From the NCBI RefSeq assembly GCF_019218295.1, contig NZ_JAHUZF010000003.1, positions 372,001-436,000 of the forward strand: DNA of 64,000 nt, written 5' to 3'. Made by a program: the position numbers and the translations under genes. How positions within the stretch are numbered: position 1 is the first letter of the stretch; each line of letters begins with the position of its first letter. A model generated the notes under the pieces. That model was not told the DNA's origin and ran no database searches. It saw only the letters and a list, made by a program, of their open reading frames with translations. Origin of the DNA: Maritimibacter sp. DP1N21-5 (GTDB lineage Bacteria; Pseudomonadota; Alphaproteobacteria; Rhodobacterales; Rhodobacteraceae). Shown here in pieces: positions 58,143 through 64,000 of the stretch.

Positions 58143-58421
58143 ATGGCACGTTCTGTATGGAAAGGGCCTTTTGTCGACTCTTATGTCCTCAAGAAGGCTG
58201 AGAAGGCTCGCGAAGCGGGCAAAAACGAAGTGATCAAGATCTGGTCGCGCCGTTCGACGATCCTGCCCCAGTTCGTGGGCCTGACCTTCGGCGTCTACAA
58301 CGGTCAGAAGCACATCCCCGTCAACGTGACGGAGGACATGATCGGCCAGAAATTCGGTGAATACGCGCCGACCCGTACCTACTACGGGCACGCCGCGGAC
58401 AAGAAAGCGAAGCGGAAGTAA
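58143..58421 (+). CDS. rpsS: 30S ribosomal protein S19
   Basis: A 92-residue head protein that contacts S13 and t[22 protein letters not shown] and [21 protein letters not shown] are typical, with [12 protein letters not shown] later. It stands between rplB and rplV with gaps of three bases each. Confidence 0.98.
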   Translation: MARSVWKGPFVDSYVLKKAEKAREAGKNEVIKIWSRRSTILPQFVGLTFGVYNGQKHIPVNVTEDMIGQKFGEYAPTRTYYGHAADKKAKRK

Positions 58422-58424
58422 GTC

Positions 58425-58805
58425 ATGGGCAAGGAAAAGAACCCCCGCCGCGTGGCTGACAACGAAGCGATGGCGAAACTCCGCATGCTTCGCACCAGCC
58501 CGCAGAAACTCAACCTCGTGGCGCAGATGATCCGCGGCAAGAAGGTGGAAAAGGCCCTGGCCGATCTGACCTTCTCGAACAAGCGGATCGCGGTGGACGT
58601 GAAGAAATGCCTTCAGTCGGCCATCGCCAACGCCGAGAACAACCACAACCTCGACGTCGATGAACTCATCGTCGCCGAAGCCTATGTGGGCAAGAACCTG
58701 ATCATGAAGCGTGGCCGTCCGCGGGCACGTGGCCGTTACGGCAAGATCATGAAGCCGTTCTCGGAAATCACGATCAAGGTGCGTCAAGTCGAGGAGCAAG
58801 CCTGA
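58425..58805 (+). CDS. rplV: 50S ribosomal protein L22
   Basis: A 126-residue tunnel protein. [24 protein letters not shown] opens the fold; the beta-hairpin that reaches into the tunnel ([20 protein letters not shown]) is intact, as in macrolide-sensitive strains. Its TGA overlaps the rpsC start by one base. Confidence 0.98.
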   Translation: MGKEKNPRRVADNEAMAKLRMLRTSPQKLNLVAQMIRGKKVEKALADLTFSNKRIAVDVKKCLQSAIANAENNHNLDVDELIVAEAYVGKNLIMKRGRPRARGRYGKIMKPFSEITIKVRQVEEQA

Positions 58806-59518
58806 TGGGTCAGAAAGTCAATCCGATCGGCATGCGTCTGCAGGTGAACCGCACCTGGGACAGCCGCTGGTACGCCGATACCAATGAATATGGTGATCTC
58901 CTTCTTGAGGACCTCAAGATCCGTGAGTTCATCAAGGAAGAGTGCAAGCAAGCCGGCGTCAGCCGTGTGATCATCGAACGTCCGCACAAGAAGTGCCGGG
59001 TCACGATCCACACTGCCCGTCCGGGTGTCATCATCGGCAAGAAAGGCGCGGACATCGAAACGCTGCGCAAGAAGATCGCCAAGATGACCGACAGCGAGCT
59101 GCACCTCAACATCGTCGAAGTCCGCAAGCCCGAACTCGACGCCCAGCTGGTGGCGGAATCGATCGCCCAGCAGCTCGAGCGTCGTGTGTCGTTCCGTCGC
59201 GCGATGAAACGTGCCGCCCAGAACGCCATGCGCATGGGTGCCCTCGGCATCCGCGTGAACTGCGCCGGTCGTCTGGGTGGGGCCGAAATCGCCCGCACCG
59301 AATGGCTGCGTGAAGGTCGCGTGCCGCTGCACACGCTGCGCGCCGACATCGACTATGCTCTCGCCGAAGCCACGACCCCCTATGGTATCATCGGGATCAA
59401 GGTCTGGATCTTCAAAGGCGAGATCATGGAGCACGATCCGGCTGCGCGCGACCGTCGCCAGCAGGAGCTTCAGGATGGCCCGGCGCCCCGTGGTGCCATG
59501 GGCGATCGTCGCCGGTAA
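58805..59518 (+). CDS. rpsC: 30S ribosomal protein S3
   Basis: A 237-residue protein at the mRNA entry, with helicase activity. [20 protein letters not shown], the KH domain [20 protein letters not shown] and [14 protein letters not shown] are present. The C-terminal tail ([18 protein letters not shown]) is a short, variable extension. It overlaps rplV by one base. Confidence 0.98.
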   Translation: MGQKVNPIGMRLQVNRTWDSRWYADTNEYGDLLLEDLKIREFIKEECKQAGVSRVIIERPHKKCRVTIHTARPGVIIGKKGADIETLRKKIAKMTDSELHLNIVEVRKPELDAQLVAESIAQQLERRVSFRRAMKRAAQNAMRMGALGIRVNCAGRLGGAEIARTEWLREGRVPLHTLRADIDYALAEATTPYGIIGIKVWIFKGEIMEHDPAARDRRQQELQDGPAPRGAMGDRRR

Positions 59519-59530
59519 GGAGAGCTAGAA

Positions 59531-59944
59531 ATGCTGCAACCGAAGCGTACGAAATTCCGCAAGATGCACAAAGGCCGGATCTCCGGTCAGGCAAAAGGCG
59601 GTTCGGACCTCAACTTCGGCACCTTCGGCCTGAAGGCGCTGGAGCCGGAGCGGATCACCGCCCGTCAGATCGAAGCCGCCCGTCGGGCCATGACGCGTCA
59701 CATGAAGCGTCAGGGTCGCGTCTGGATCCGCATTTTCCCGGATGTGCCGGTCTCGGCCAAGCCGATCGAAGTGCGGATGGGTAAAGGCAAGGGCTCGGTC
59801 GACCGTTGGGTCGCCAAGGTCAAGCCCGGCCGCGTGATGTTCGAGATTGACGGCGTGAACGAAGAAATCGCCCGCGAAGCCCTCCGCCTCGCCGCGATGA
59901 AGCTGCCGATCAAGACCCGCACCGTGATGCGCGAAGACTGGTAA
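59531..59944 (+). CDS. rplP: 50S ribosomal protein L16
   Basis: A 137-residue protein near the peptidyl-transferase centre. [20 protein letters not shown] opens it. R82 in [11 protein letters not shown] matches E. coli R81, the residue hydroxylated by the oxygenase YcfD. It ends the rplB block: two hairpins follow, then a minus-strand 2OG-Fe(II) oxygenase gene, before the next ribosomal gene. Confidence 0.98.
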   Translation: MLQPKRTKFRKMHKGRISGQAKGGSDLNFGTFGLKALEPERITARQIEAARRAMTRHMKRQGRVWIRIFPDVPVSAKPIEVRMGKGKGSVDRWVAKVKPGRVMFEIDGVNEEIAREALRLAAMKLPIKTRTVMREDW

Positions 59945-59962
59945 GGTCTTCGGAGAAATGAA

Positions 59963-60021
59963 GGTGCGCCGGACGGCGCACCCGACGGATCACCCCCGGC
60001 GCCGATGCGTCGGGGGTTTTT
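59963..60021. terminator. Hairpin and terminator after rplP
   Basis: GGTGCGCC-ggac-GGCGCACC (59963-59982) is followed by ACCCCCG (59992-59998) pairing with CGGGGGT (60011-60017) and a T run. The second is a good factor-independent terminator that closes the rplB block. Confidence 0.88.
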
Positions 60022-60028
60022 CATTGGT

Positions 60029-60658
60029 TCAAGCGTCCACCCACTTGTAATTGAAGCTCACCGAAATCCGCTCCTCGTCATCGGCCATGTTCATCGGCAC
60101 CTCATGCCGCAGCCAGGATTCCCACAGGAGCACGTCGCCCACCACGGGTTTGGCGTAGATGAAGGTGCGCAGCTCTTCCCGGGCGTTCTTGCGGCGCGGG
60201 GGGGCGGCCATCATGCGGGAGGAGCGGGGGTCTTCCAGCTTCAAAGCCGAGGCGCCTTCGGGCATCGCCACATAGGTCGTGCCGGAGATGACCGAATGGG
60301 GGTGCAGGTGCGAGCTGTGGGTGCCGCCTTCGGGGAGGATGTTGATCCAGATATCCTCGAGCTCGAGCCGCCCGTCGCCCAGGTCGAACTCGAGGTCCTC
60401 GGCAAAGGCCGCGACATGCTTGTCGAGCGCCTTGACCAGGTCGGCGAAGATCGGGAACCGCCAGGGGAGGTCGGTGAGCGAGGCGTAGGAGGTGTAGCCC
60501 GGATAACCCTCGGTCTCGCACCACTCCTGCCCGGCCTCGTCGTCCTCGTAGATCGCGTAGCAGGAGGCCTCGAGCTCGCCGGTGTCGATGTGCGGCTTGT
60601 GCTCGTCAAGCCGGGCGCGGTAGAGGCGGGTGACGAAGAGCGATGATATCTGCGGCAT
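60029..60658 (-). CDS. 2OG-Fe(II) oxygenase-like protein (TIGR02466-like)
   Basis: A 209-residue protein. Its ISSLFVTRLYRARL opening and HLHPHSVISGTTYVAMPEG block recall the TIGR02466/2OG-FeII_Oxy_5 family. Candidate metal ligands are H119 or H121 and H185 (WLRHEVPMN), and R197 (ERISVSFNY) could bind 2-oxoglutarate; the exact assignment is not proved. The natural substrate is unknown. AAAGGA lies before the ATG at 60658; longer readings run over rpmC and are artefacts. It lies between rplP and rpmC on the opposite strand. Confidence 0.82.
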   Translation of the reverse strand: MPQISSLFVTRLYRARLDEHKPHIDTGELEASCYAIYEDDEAGQEWCETEGYPGYTSYASLTDLPWRFPIFADLVKALDKHVAAFAEDLEFDLGDGRLELEDIWINILPEGGTHSSHLHPHSVISGTTYVAMPEGASALKLEDPRSSRMMAAPPRRKNAREELRTFIYAKPVVGDVLLWESWLRHEVPMNMADDEERISVSFNYKWVDA

Positions 60659-60794
60659 GGTCGGGTCCTTTGCTGTCTCGCGCGCCTTACCGTCCCATGA
60701 CGAAGGGCCGAGGTGCTTGCAAGCCCTCTGGCCGCGTTTCGCGAGTCGCATCGGGCAGGGCGGTCGACGCGCCCGCGAAACCCTCAAGTTTTCC

Positions 60795-60823
60795 TTGCCC
60801 GCCCGACCGGTCGCGTCTATAGA
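60795..60823 (+). promoter_or_regulatory. Promoter of the rpmC (spc) block
   Basis: TTGCCC (60795-60800) and TATAGA (60818-60823) are 17 bases apart, about 105 bases before rpmC. The 276-base gap around it has no gene. Confidence 0.65.
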
Positions 60824-60934
60824 GCCGCATCTCACGATTCCCGACGACGGGATTCGTGTGTTTTGCATTGAACCCACCGGGCCCTGGGTCACCCCGCACA
60901 AGGGGGCCTTCCGGTGATTGGAAAGGAAGAGGCG

Positions 60935-61138
60935 ATGAACGCCAAAGAACTCCGTGACAAGAGCGCGGATCAGCTGAACGACCAGCTGGCCGATCTCAAG
61001 AAGGAAGCCTTCAACCTGCGCTTCCAGCAGGCCACCGGCCAGATGGAAAGCACTGCGCGCATGCGTCAGGTCCGCCGTGACGTGGCCCGCGTGAAGACGA
61101 TCCTGAACGAAAAAGCCGCGGCTGCGGCTGGCAACTGA
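60935..61138 (+). CDS. rpmC: 50S ribosomal protein L29
   Basis: A 67-residue helical protein near the tunnel exit. [34 protein letters not shown] is the family pattern. AAAGGAAGAGGCG precedes the ATG at 60935. It begins the block that runs into the spc genes. Confidence 0.97.
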   Translation: MNAKELRDKSADQLNDQLADLKKEAFNLRFQQATGQMESTARMRQVRRDVARVKTILNEKAAAAAGN

Positions 61139-61151
61139 GAGAGAGCCCGAG

Positions 61152-61382
61152 ATGCCCAAACGTATCCTGCAAGGCACCGTGACCTCGGACGCCAACGCCC
61201 AGACCGTCACCGTGCTCGTCGAGCGGCGCTTCAAGCACCCGCTCCTCAAGAAGACCGTCCGTTCTTCCAAGAAGTATCGGGCCCACGACGAGAACAACAC
61301 GTTCAAAGTCGGCGACTCCGTGCGCATTCAGGAATGCGCGCCGAAGTCGAAAACCAAACGCTGGGAAGTCGTCACCGCCTGA
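61152..61382 (+). CDS. rpsQ: 30S ribosomal protein S17
   Basis: A 76-residue primary 16S rRNA-binding protein with an OB fold. [24 protein letters not shown] and [20 protein letters not shown] are typical. It is 13 bases after rpmC. The 71-base gap to rplN is one of the largest in the block. Confidence 0.97.
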   Translation: MPKRILQGTVTSDANAQTVTVLVERRFKHPLLKKTVRSSKKYRAHDENNTFKVGDSVRIQECAPKSKTKRWEVVTA

Positions 61383-61453
61383 TTGGCAACGACTTCTCCA
61401 GATCGATCGAAACCATGGGGACGAAGTGAGCCCCAAAGGTCAGGAGAAACCTT

Positions 61454-61822
61454 ATGATCCAGATGCAGACCAATCTGGATGTCGCTGACAACTCCGGCGC
61501 TCGCCGGGTGCAGTGCATCAAGGTCCTGGGTGGTTCCAAGCGTAAATACGCCTCCGTCGGCGACATCATTGTCGTCTCGGTGAAGGAAGCCATCCCGCGC
61601 GGCCGCGTGAAGAAAGGTGACGTCCGCAAGGCCGTCGTCGTGCGCACCGCCAAGGAAGTCCGTCGTGAAGACGGCACCGCGATCCGCTTTGATCGCAACG
61701 CCGCCGTCATCCTCAACAACAACAACGAGCCGGTCGGCACCCGTATCTTCGGGCCGGTGGTTCGTGAGCTTCGCGCGAAGAACTTCATGAAGATCATCTC
61801 GCTCGCTCCGGAGGTGCTGTGA
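61454..61822 (+). CDS. rplN: 50S ribosomal protein L14
   Basis: A 122-residue protein at the subunit interface. [20 protein letters not shown] opens it and [24 protein letters not shown] residues close it; the length is exactly that of the family. Its TGA overlaps the rplX ATG by one base. Confidence 0.98.
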   Translation: MIQMQTNLDVADNSGARRVQCIKVLGGSKRKYASVGDIIVVSVKEAIPRGRVKKGDVRKAVVVRTAKEVRREDGTAIRFDRNAAVILNNNNEPVGTRIFGPVVRELRAKNFMKIISLAPEVL

Positions 61823-62127
61823 TGGCTGCCAAGCTGAAAAAGGGCGACAAGGTCGTCGTGCTCGCCGGCAAGGACAAGGGCAAGCAGGGTGAAATCACCC
61901 AGGTGCTCCCCGCCGAGAACAAAGCCGTGGTGGAAGGCGTGAACATGGCCATCCGTCACACCCGCCAGACCCAGAACGCACAGGGCGGCCGCCTGCCGAA
62001 GGCACTGCCGATCGACCTGTCGAACCTGGCTCTTCTCGATGCCAATGGCAAAGCGACCCGCGTCGGCTTCCGCATGGACGGCGACAAAAAAGTCCGCTTC
62101 GCCAAAACCACTGGGGACGTGATCTGA
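61822..62127 (+). CDS. rplX: 50S ribosomal protein L24
   Basis: A 101-residue assembly initiator. [20 protein letters not shown] is the KOW motif; [20 protein letters not shown] follows. I use the ATG at 61822, well spaced from GGAGG. The stop overlaps the rplE start by one base. Confidence 0.97.
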   Translation: MAAKLKKGDKVVVLAGKDKGKQGEITQVLPAENKAVVEGVNMAIRHTRQTQNAQGGRLPKALPIDLSNLALLDANGKATRVGFRMDGDKKVRFAKTTGDVI

Positions 62128-62690
62128 TGCTCGATACCGCGAATTACACCCCGCGCCTGAAGGCGGTCTACAAGGAGACGATCCGGGCCGCGATGAAGGA
62201 AGAGTTCGGCTACAAGAACGACATGCAGATCCCGCGTCTGGACAAGATCGTTCTGAACATCGGCTGTGGTGCCGAAGCCGTGCGCGACTCGAAGAAGGCC
62301 AAGTCGGCCCAGGAAGACCTGACCAAGATCGCCGGCCAGAAGGCCGTCGTGACCAAGGCCAAGAAATCCATCGCCGGGTTCCGCGTCCGTGAAGACATGC
62401 CGCTCGGGGCGAAAGTCACCCTGCGTGGCGACCGGATGTACGAATTCCTCGATCGTCTGATCACCATTGCGATGCCCCGCATCCGCGACTTCCGCGGCGT
62501 TCCGGGCACCTCTTTCGACGGCCGTGGCAACTATGCCATGGGCATGAAAGAGCACATCGTGTTCCCCGAGATCGACTTCGACAAGGTCGACGAGGTCTGG
62601 GGTATGGACATCGTGATCACCACCACCGCGTCCAACGACGCGGAAGCCAAGGCGCTGTTGAAGCATTTCAACATGCCCTTCAACAGCTGA
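62127..62690 (+). CDS. rplE: 50S ribosomal protein L5
   Basis: A 187-residue 5S rRNA-binding protein in the central protuberance. [40 protein letters not shown] and [18 protein letters not shown] are present. It overlaps rplX by one base and precedes rpsN by 15 bases. Confidence 0.98.
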   Translation: MLDTANYTPRLKAVYKETIRAAMKEEFGYKNDMQIPRLDKIVLNIGCGAEAVRDSKKAKSAQEDLTKIAGQKAVVTKAKKSIAGFRVREDMPLGAKVTLRGDRMYEFLDRLITIAMPRIRDFRGVPGTSFDGRGNYAMGMKEHIVFPEIDFDKVDEVWGMDIVITTTASNDAEAKALLKHFNMPFNS

Positions 62691-62705
62691 TCGGCGGAGG
62701 AACTT

Positions 62706-63011
62706 ATGGCTAAGAAATCCATGGTCGCGCGTGAAGAGAAGCGTCAGAAGCTGGTCGCTAAATACGCCGACAAGCGCGCTGCGCTTAAAGAAATCATCAA
62801 CGACGAAGCCAAGCCGATGGAAGAGCGTTTCCGCGCCTCCCTGAAACTGGCGAAACTGCCGCGGAATTCCTCGGCGACTCGTCTTCACAACCGCTGTCAG
62901 CTGACCGGGCGTCCCCACGCCTACTATCGCAAGCTGAAGCTGAGCCGGATCATGCTGCGCGAGCTTGGCTCGATGGGCCAGATCCCCGGCCTCGTGAAGT
63001 CGAGCTGGTAA
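62706..63011 (+). CDS. rpsN: 30S ribosomal protein S14
   Basis: A 101-residue head protein of the zinc-free type: the region that has two CxxC pairs in short S14 proteins reads [15 protein letters not shown] here, with only one cysteine. GGAGG precedes the [18 protein letters not shown] closes it. Confidence 0.98.
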   Translation: MAKKSMVAREEKRQKLVAKYADKRAALKEIINDEAKPMEERFRASLKLAKLPRNSSATRLHNRCQLTGRPHAYYRKLKLSRIMLRELGSMGQIPGLVKSSW

Positions 63012-63023
63012 GGAGAGAGTGAG

Positions 63024-63416
63024 ATGAACGATCCTATCGGCGATATGCTCACCCGCATCCGCAACGCCCAACTGCGCGGCAAATCCACGGTTTCGACCCC
63101 CGCGTCGAAAATCCGCGCCTGGGTGCTCGATGTTCTCTCGGACGAGGGTTACATCCGCGGCTATGAAAAAGGCACCGACGAGCGTGGTCACCCCACCCTC
63201 GAAATCAGCCTGAAATACTTCGACGGCACCCCCGTCATTCGCGAACTGAAGCGGGTCTCCAAACCCGGTCGTCGCGTTTACATGGGCGCCAAAGAGATCC
63301 CCGCCGTCCGTCAGGGCCTGGGCGTCTCGATCGTCTCCACGCCGAAAGGCGTCATGTCCGATGCAAACGCTCGCGCCCAGAATGTTGGTGGCGAAGTGCT
63401 TTGCACCGTATTCTAA
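63024..63416 (+). CDS. rpsH: 30S ribosomal protein S8
   Basis: A 130-residue primary 16S rRNA-binding protein. [20 protein letters not shown] opens it, and [18 protein letters not shown] and GGEVLCTVF close it. In E. coli S8 represses the spc operon by binding near rplE. GGAGAG precedes the ATG. Confidence 0.98.
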   Translation: MNDPIGDMLTRIRNAQLRGKSTVSTPASKIRAWVLDVLSDEGYIRGYEKGTDERGHPTLEISLKYFDGTPVIRELKRVSKPGRRVYMGAKEIPAVRQGLGVSIVSTPKGVMSDANARAQNVGGEVLCTVF

Positions 63417-63428
63417 GGAGGTTCTGGA

Positions 63429-63962
63429 ATGTCTCGTATTGGTAAGAAACCGGTCGAGCTCCCTTCGGGCGTCACCGCGTCCGTCTCGGGCCAGACCATC
63501 GAAGTGAAGGGGTCGAAAGGCACCCGGAACTTCACCGCCACGGATGACGTGACCATCTCGGTGGAAGACAATGCCGTGAAAGTCGAGCCGCGTGGCAAGT
63601 CCAAGCGCGCTCGTCAGCAGTGGGGCATGTCGCGCACCATGGTGGCCAACATGGTCCAGGGTGTGTCCGACGGCTTCAAGAAAGAGCTCGAGATTCAGGG
63701 TGTGGGTTACCGCGCCGCGATGAACGGCAACACTCTGAAGCTCAACCTCGGCTACTCGCACGAGGTCGATTTCGAAGTTCCGGCGGGGGTCACCGTGACC
63801 GCGCCGAAGCAGACCGAGATCGTCGTGGAAGGCATCGACCAGCAGCTCGTTGGTCAGGTTGCCGCGAACATCCGCGAATGGCGCGCGCCGGAGCCCTACA
63901 AGGGCAAGGGCATTCGCTATAAGGGCGAGTATATCTTCCGCAAGGAAGGCAAGAAGAAGTAA
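63429..63962 (+). CDS. rplF: 50S ribosomal protein L6
   Basis: A 177-residue protein near the factor-binding site. [39 protein letters not shown] and [20 protein letters not shown] are typical. AAGGAGG lies seven bases before the ATG. It is followed by the start of rplR. Confidence 0.98.
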   Translation: MSRIGKKPVELPSGVTASVSGQTIEVKGSKGTRNFTATDDVTISVEDNAVKVEPRGKSKRARQQWGMSRTMVANMVQGVSDGFKKELEIQGVGYRAAMNGNTLKLNLGYSHEVDFEVPAGVTVTAPKQTEIVVEGIDQQLVGQVAANIREWRAPEPYKGKGIRYKGEYIFRKEGKKK

Positions 63963-63973
63963 GGACGCGATAA

Positions 63974-64000
63974 ATGGCACTCAGCAAACGAGAATTGTTC
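63974..64000 (+). CDS. rplR: 50S ribosomal protein L18, first nine codons
   Basis: The window ends 27 bases into this gene. MALSKRELF matches the start of Rhodobacteraceae L18, and AAGGA lies before the ATG. Gene order (after rplF) supports the call. The rest is outside the window. Confidence 0.85.

Noticed and set aside
60029..61327. A 432-residue form of the 2OG oxygenase
   Set aside because: The extra 223 residues run antisense through rpmC and rpsQ; a good start with AAAGGA exists at 60658.
61956..63980. 674-codon frame antisense to rplX-rplF
   Set aside because: It spans five essential sense genes with normal starts and overlaps, and has no recognisable domain.

Overview
The window is high-GC chromosomal DNA from an alphaproteobacterium, most likely of the Rhodobacteraceae (Roseobacter group). 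The evidence is a GcrA cell-cycle regulator, a tRNA-Trp/secE/nusG block, a two-domain ALDH16-type aldehyde dehydrogenase beside deoC, a GT14 glycosyltransferase with a long C-terminal extension typical of this family, and ribosomal protein operons broken by small accessory groups. I cannot name the genus. I see no prophage, insertion sequence, CRISPR array or rRNA operon.

Positions 1-29250 hold ordinary chromosomal genes in short operons on both strands: a lipoprotein, a glyoxalase-fold protein and gcrA; a DMT exporter; argD-argF; an AraC/methylguanine-DNA methyltransferase fusion; nth and a PfkB-family (adenosine-type) kinase; deoC with the ALDH; an ArsR-like regulator; polA with a string of small genes and a GT14 glycosyltransferase facing a sulfotransferase; an isochorismatase-like hydrolase; an OmpA-like lipoprotein; a hydroxypyruvate isomerase-like protein; a VOC/YafY pair; a CDF metal exporter facing its likely MerR regulator; a cytochrome P450; a lipoprotein; the first tuf gene; a CorA/ZntB transporter and neighbours.

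Positions 29383-64000 hold the transcription and translation core: tRNA-Trp, secE, nusG, rplK-rplA, rplJ-rplL, rpoB-rpoC, rpsL-rpsG-fusA-tuf2, rpsJ-rplC-rplD-rplW, rplB-rpsS-rplV-rpsC-rplP, then rpmC-rpsQ-rplN-rplX-rplE-rpsN-rpsH-rplF and the first codons of rplR. The blocks are interrupted at six places by accessory genes, all on the minus strand: YdeI/VOC after nusG, pilin-like/thioredoxin-reductase-like/Rrf2 after rplA, membrane protein/glycosyltransferase/lipoprotein after rpoC, ArsR/two SRPBCC/lipoprotein after rplW (with a plus-strand L,D-transpeptidase), and a 2OG-Fe(II) oxygenase after rplP. tuf1 with its transporter group forms a further outlier upstream. Most blocks end in a strong hairpin and restart from a recognisable promoter with a 17-bp spacer, so each split looks like a stable re-initiation point rather than recent damage.

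Non-coding structure is the most informative part: three tandem 37-bp hairpin repeats at 7605-7701, a MerR-type 19-bp-spacer promoter, operator-like palindromes for YafY, Rrf2 and ArsR regulators (the ArsR transcript is predicted to be nearly leaderless), mutually exclusive hairpins in the rplJ leader, a 13-bp GAAA-loop hairpin between rplL and rpoB, and interlocking hairpins between fusA and tuf2. The two tuf genes differ at 2 of 1176 bases although their flanks are unrelated. I found no clearly new multi-gene system; the best candidates for follow-up are the oxygenase beside rplP, the GT14/sulfotransferase locus and the RNA leaders.
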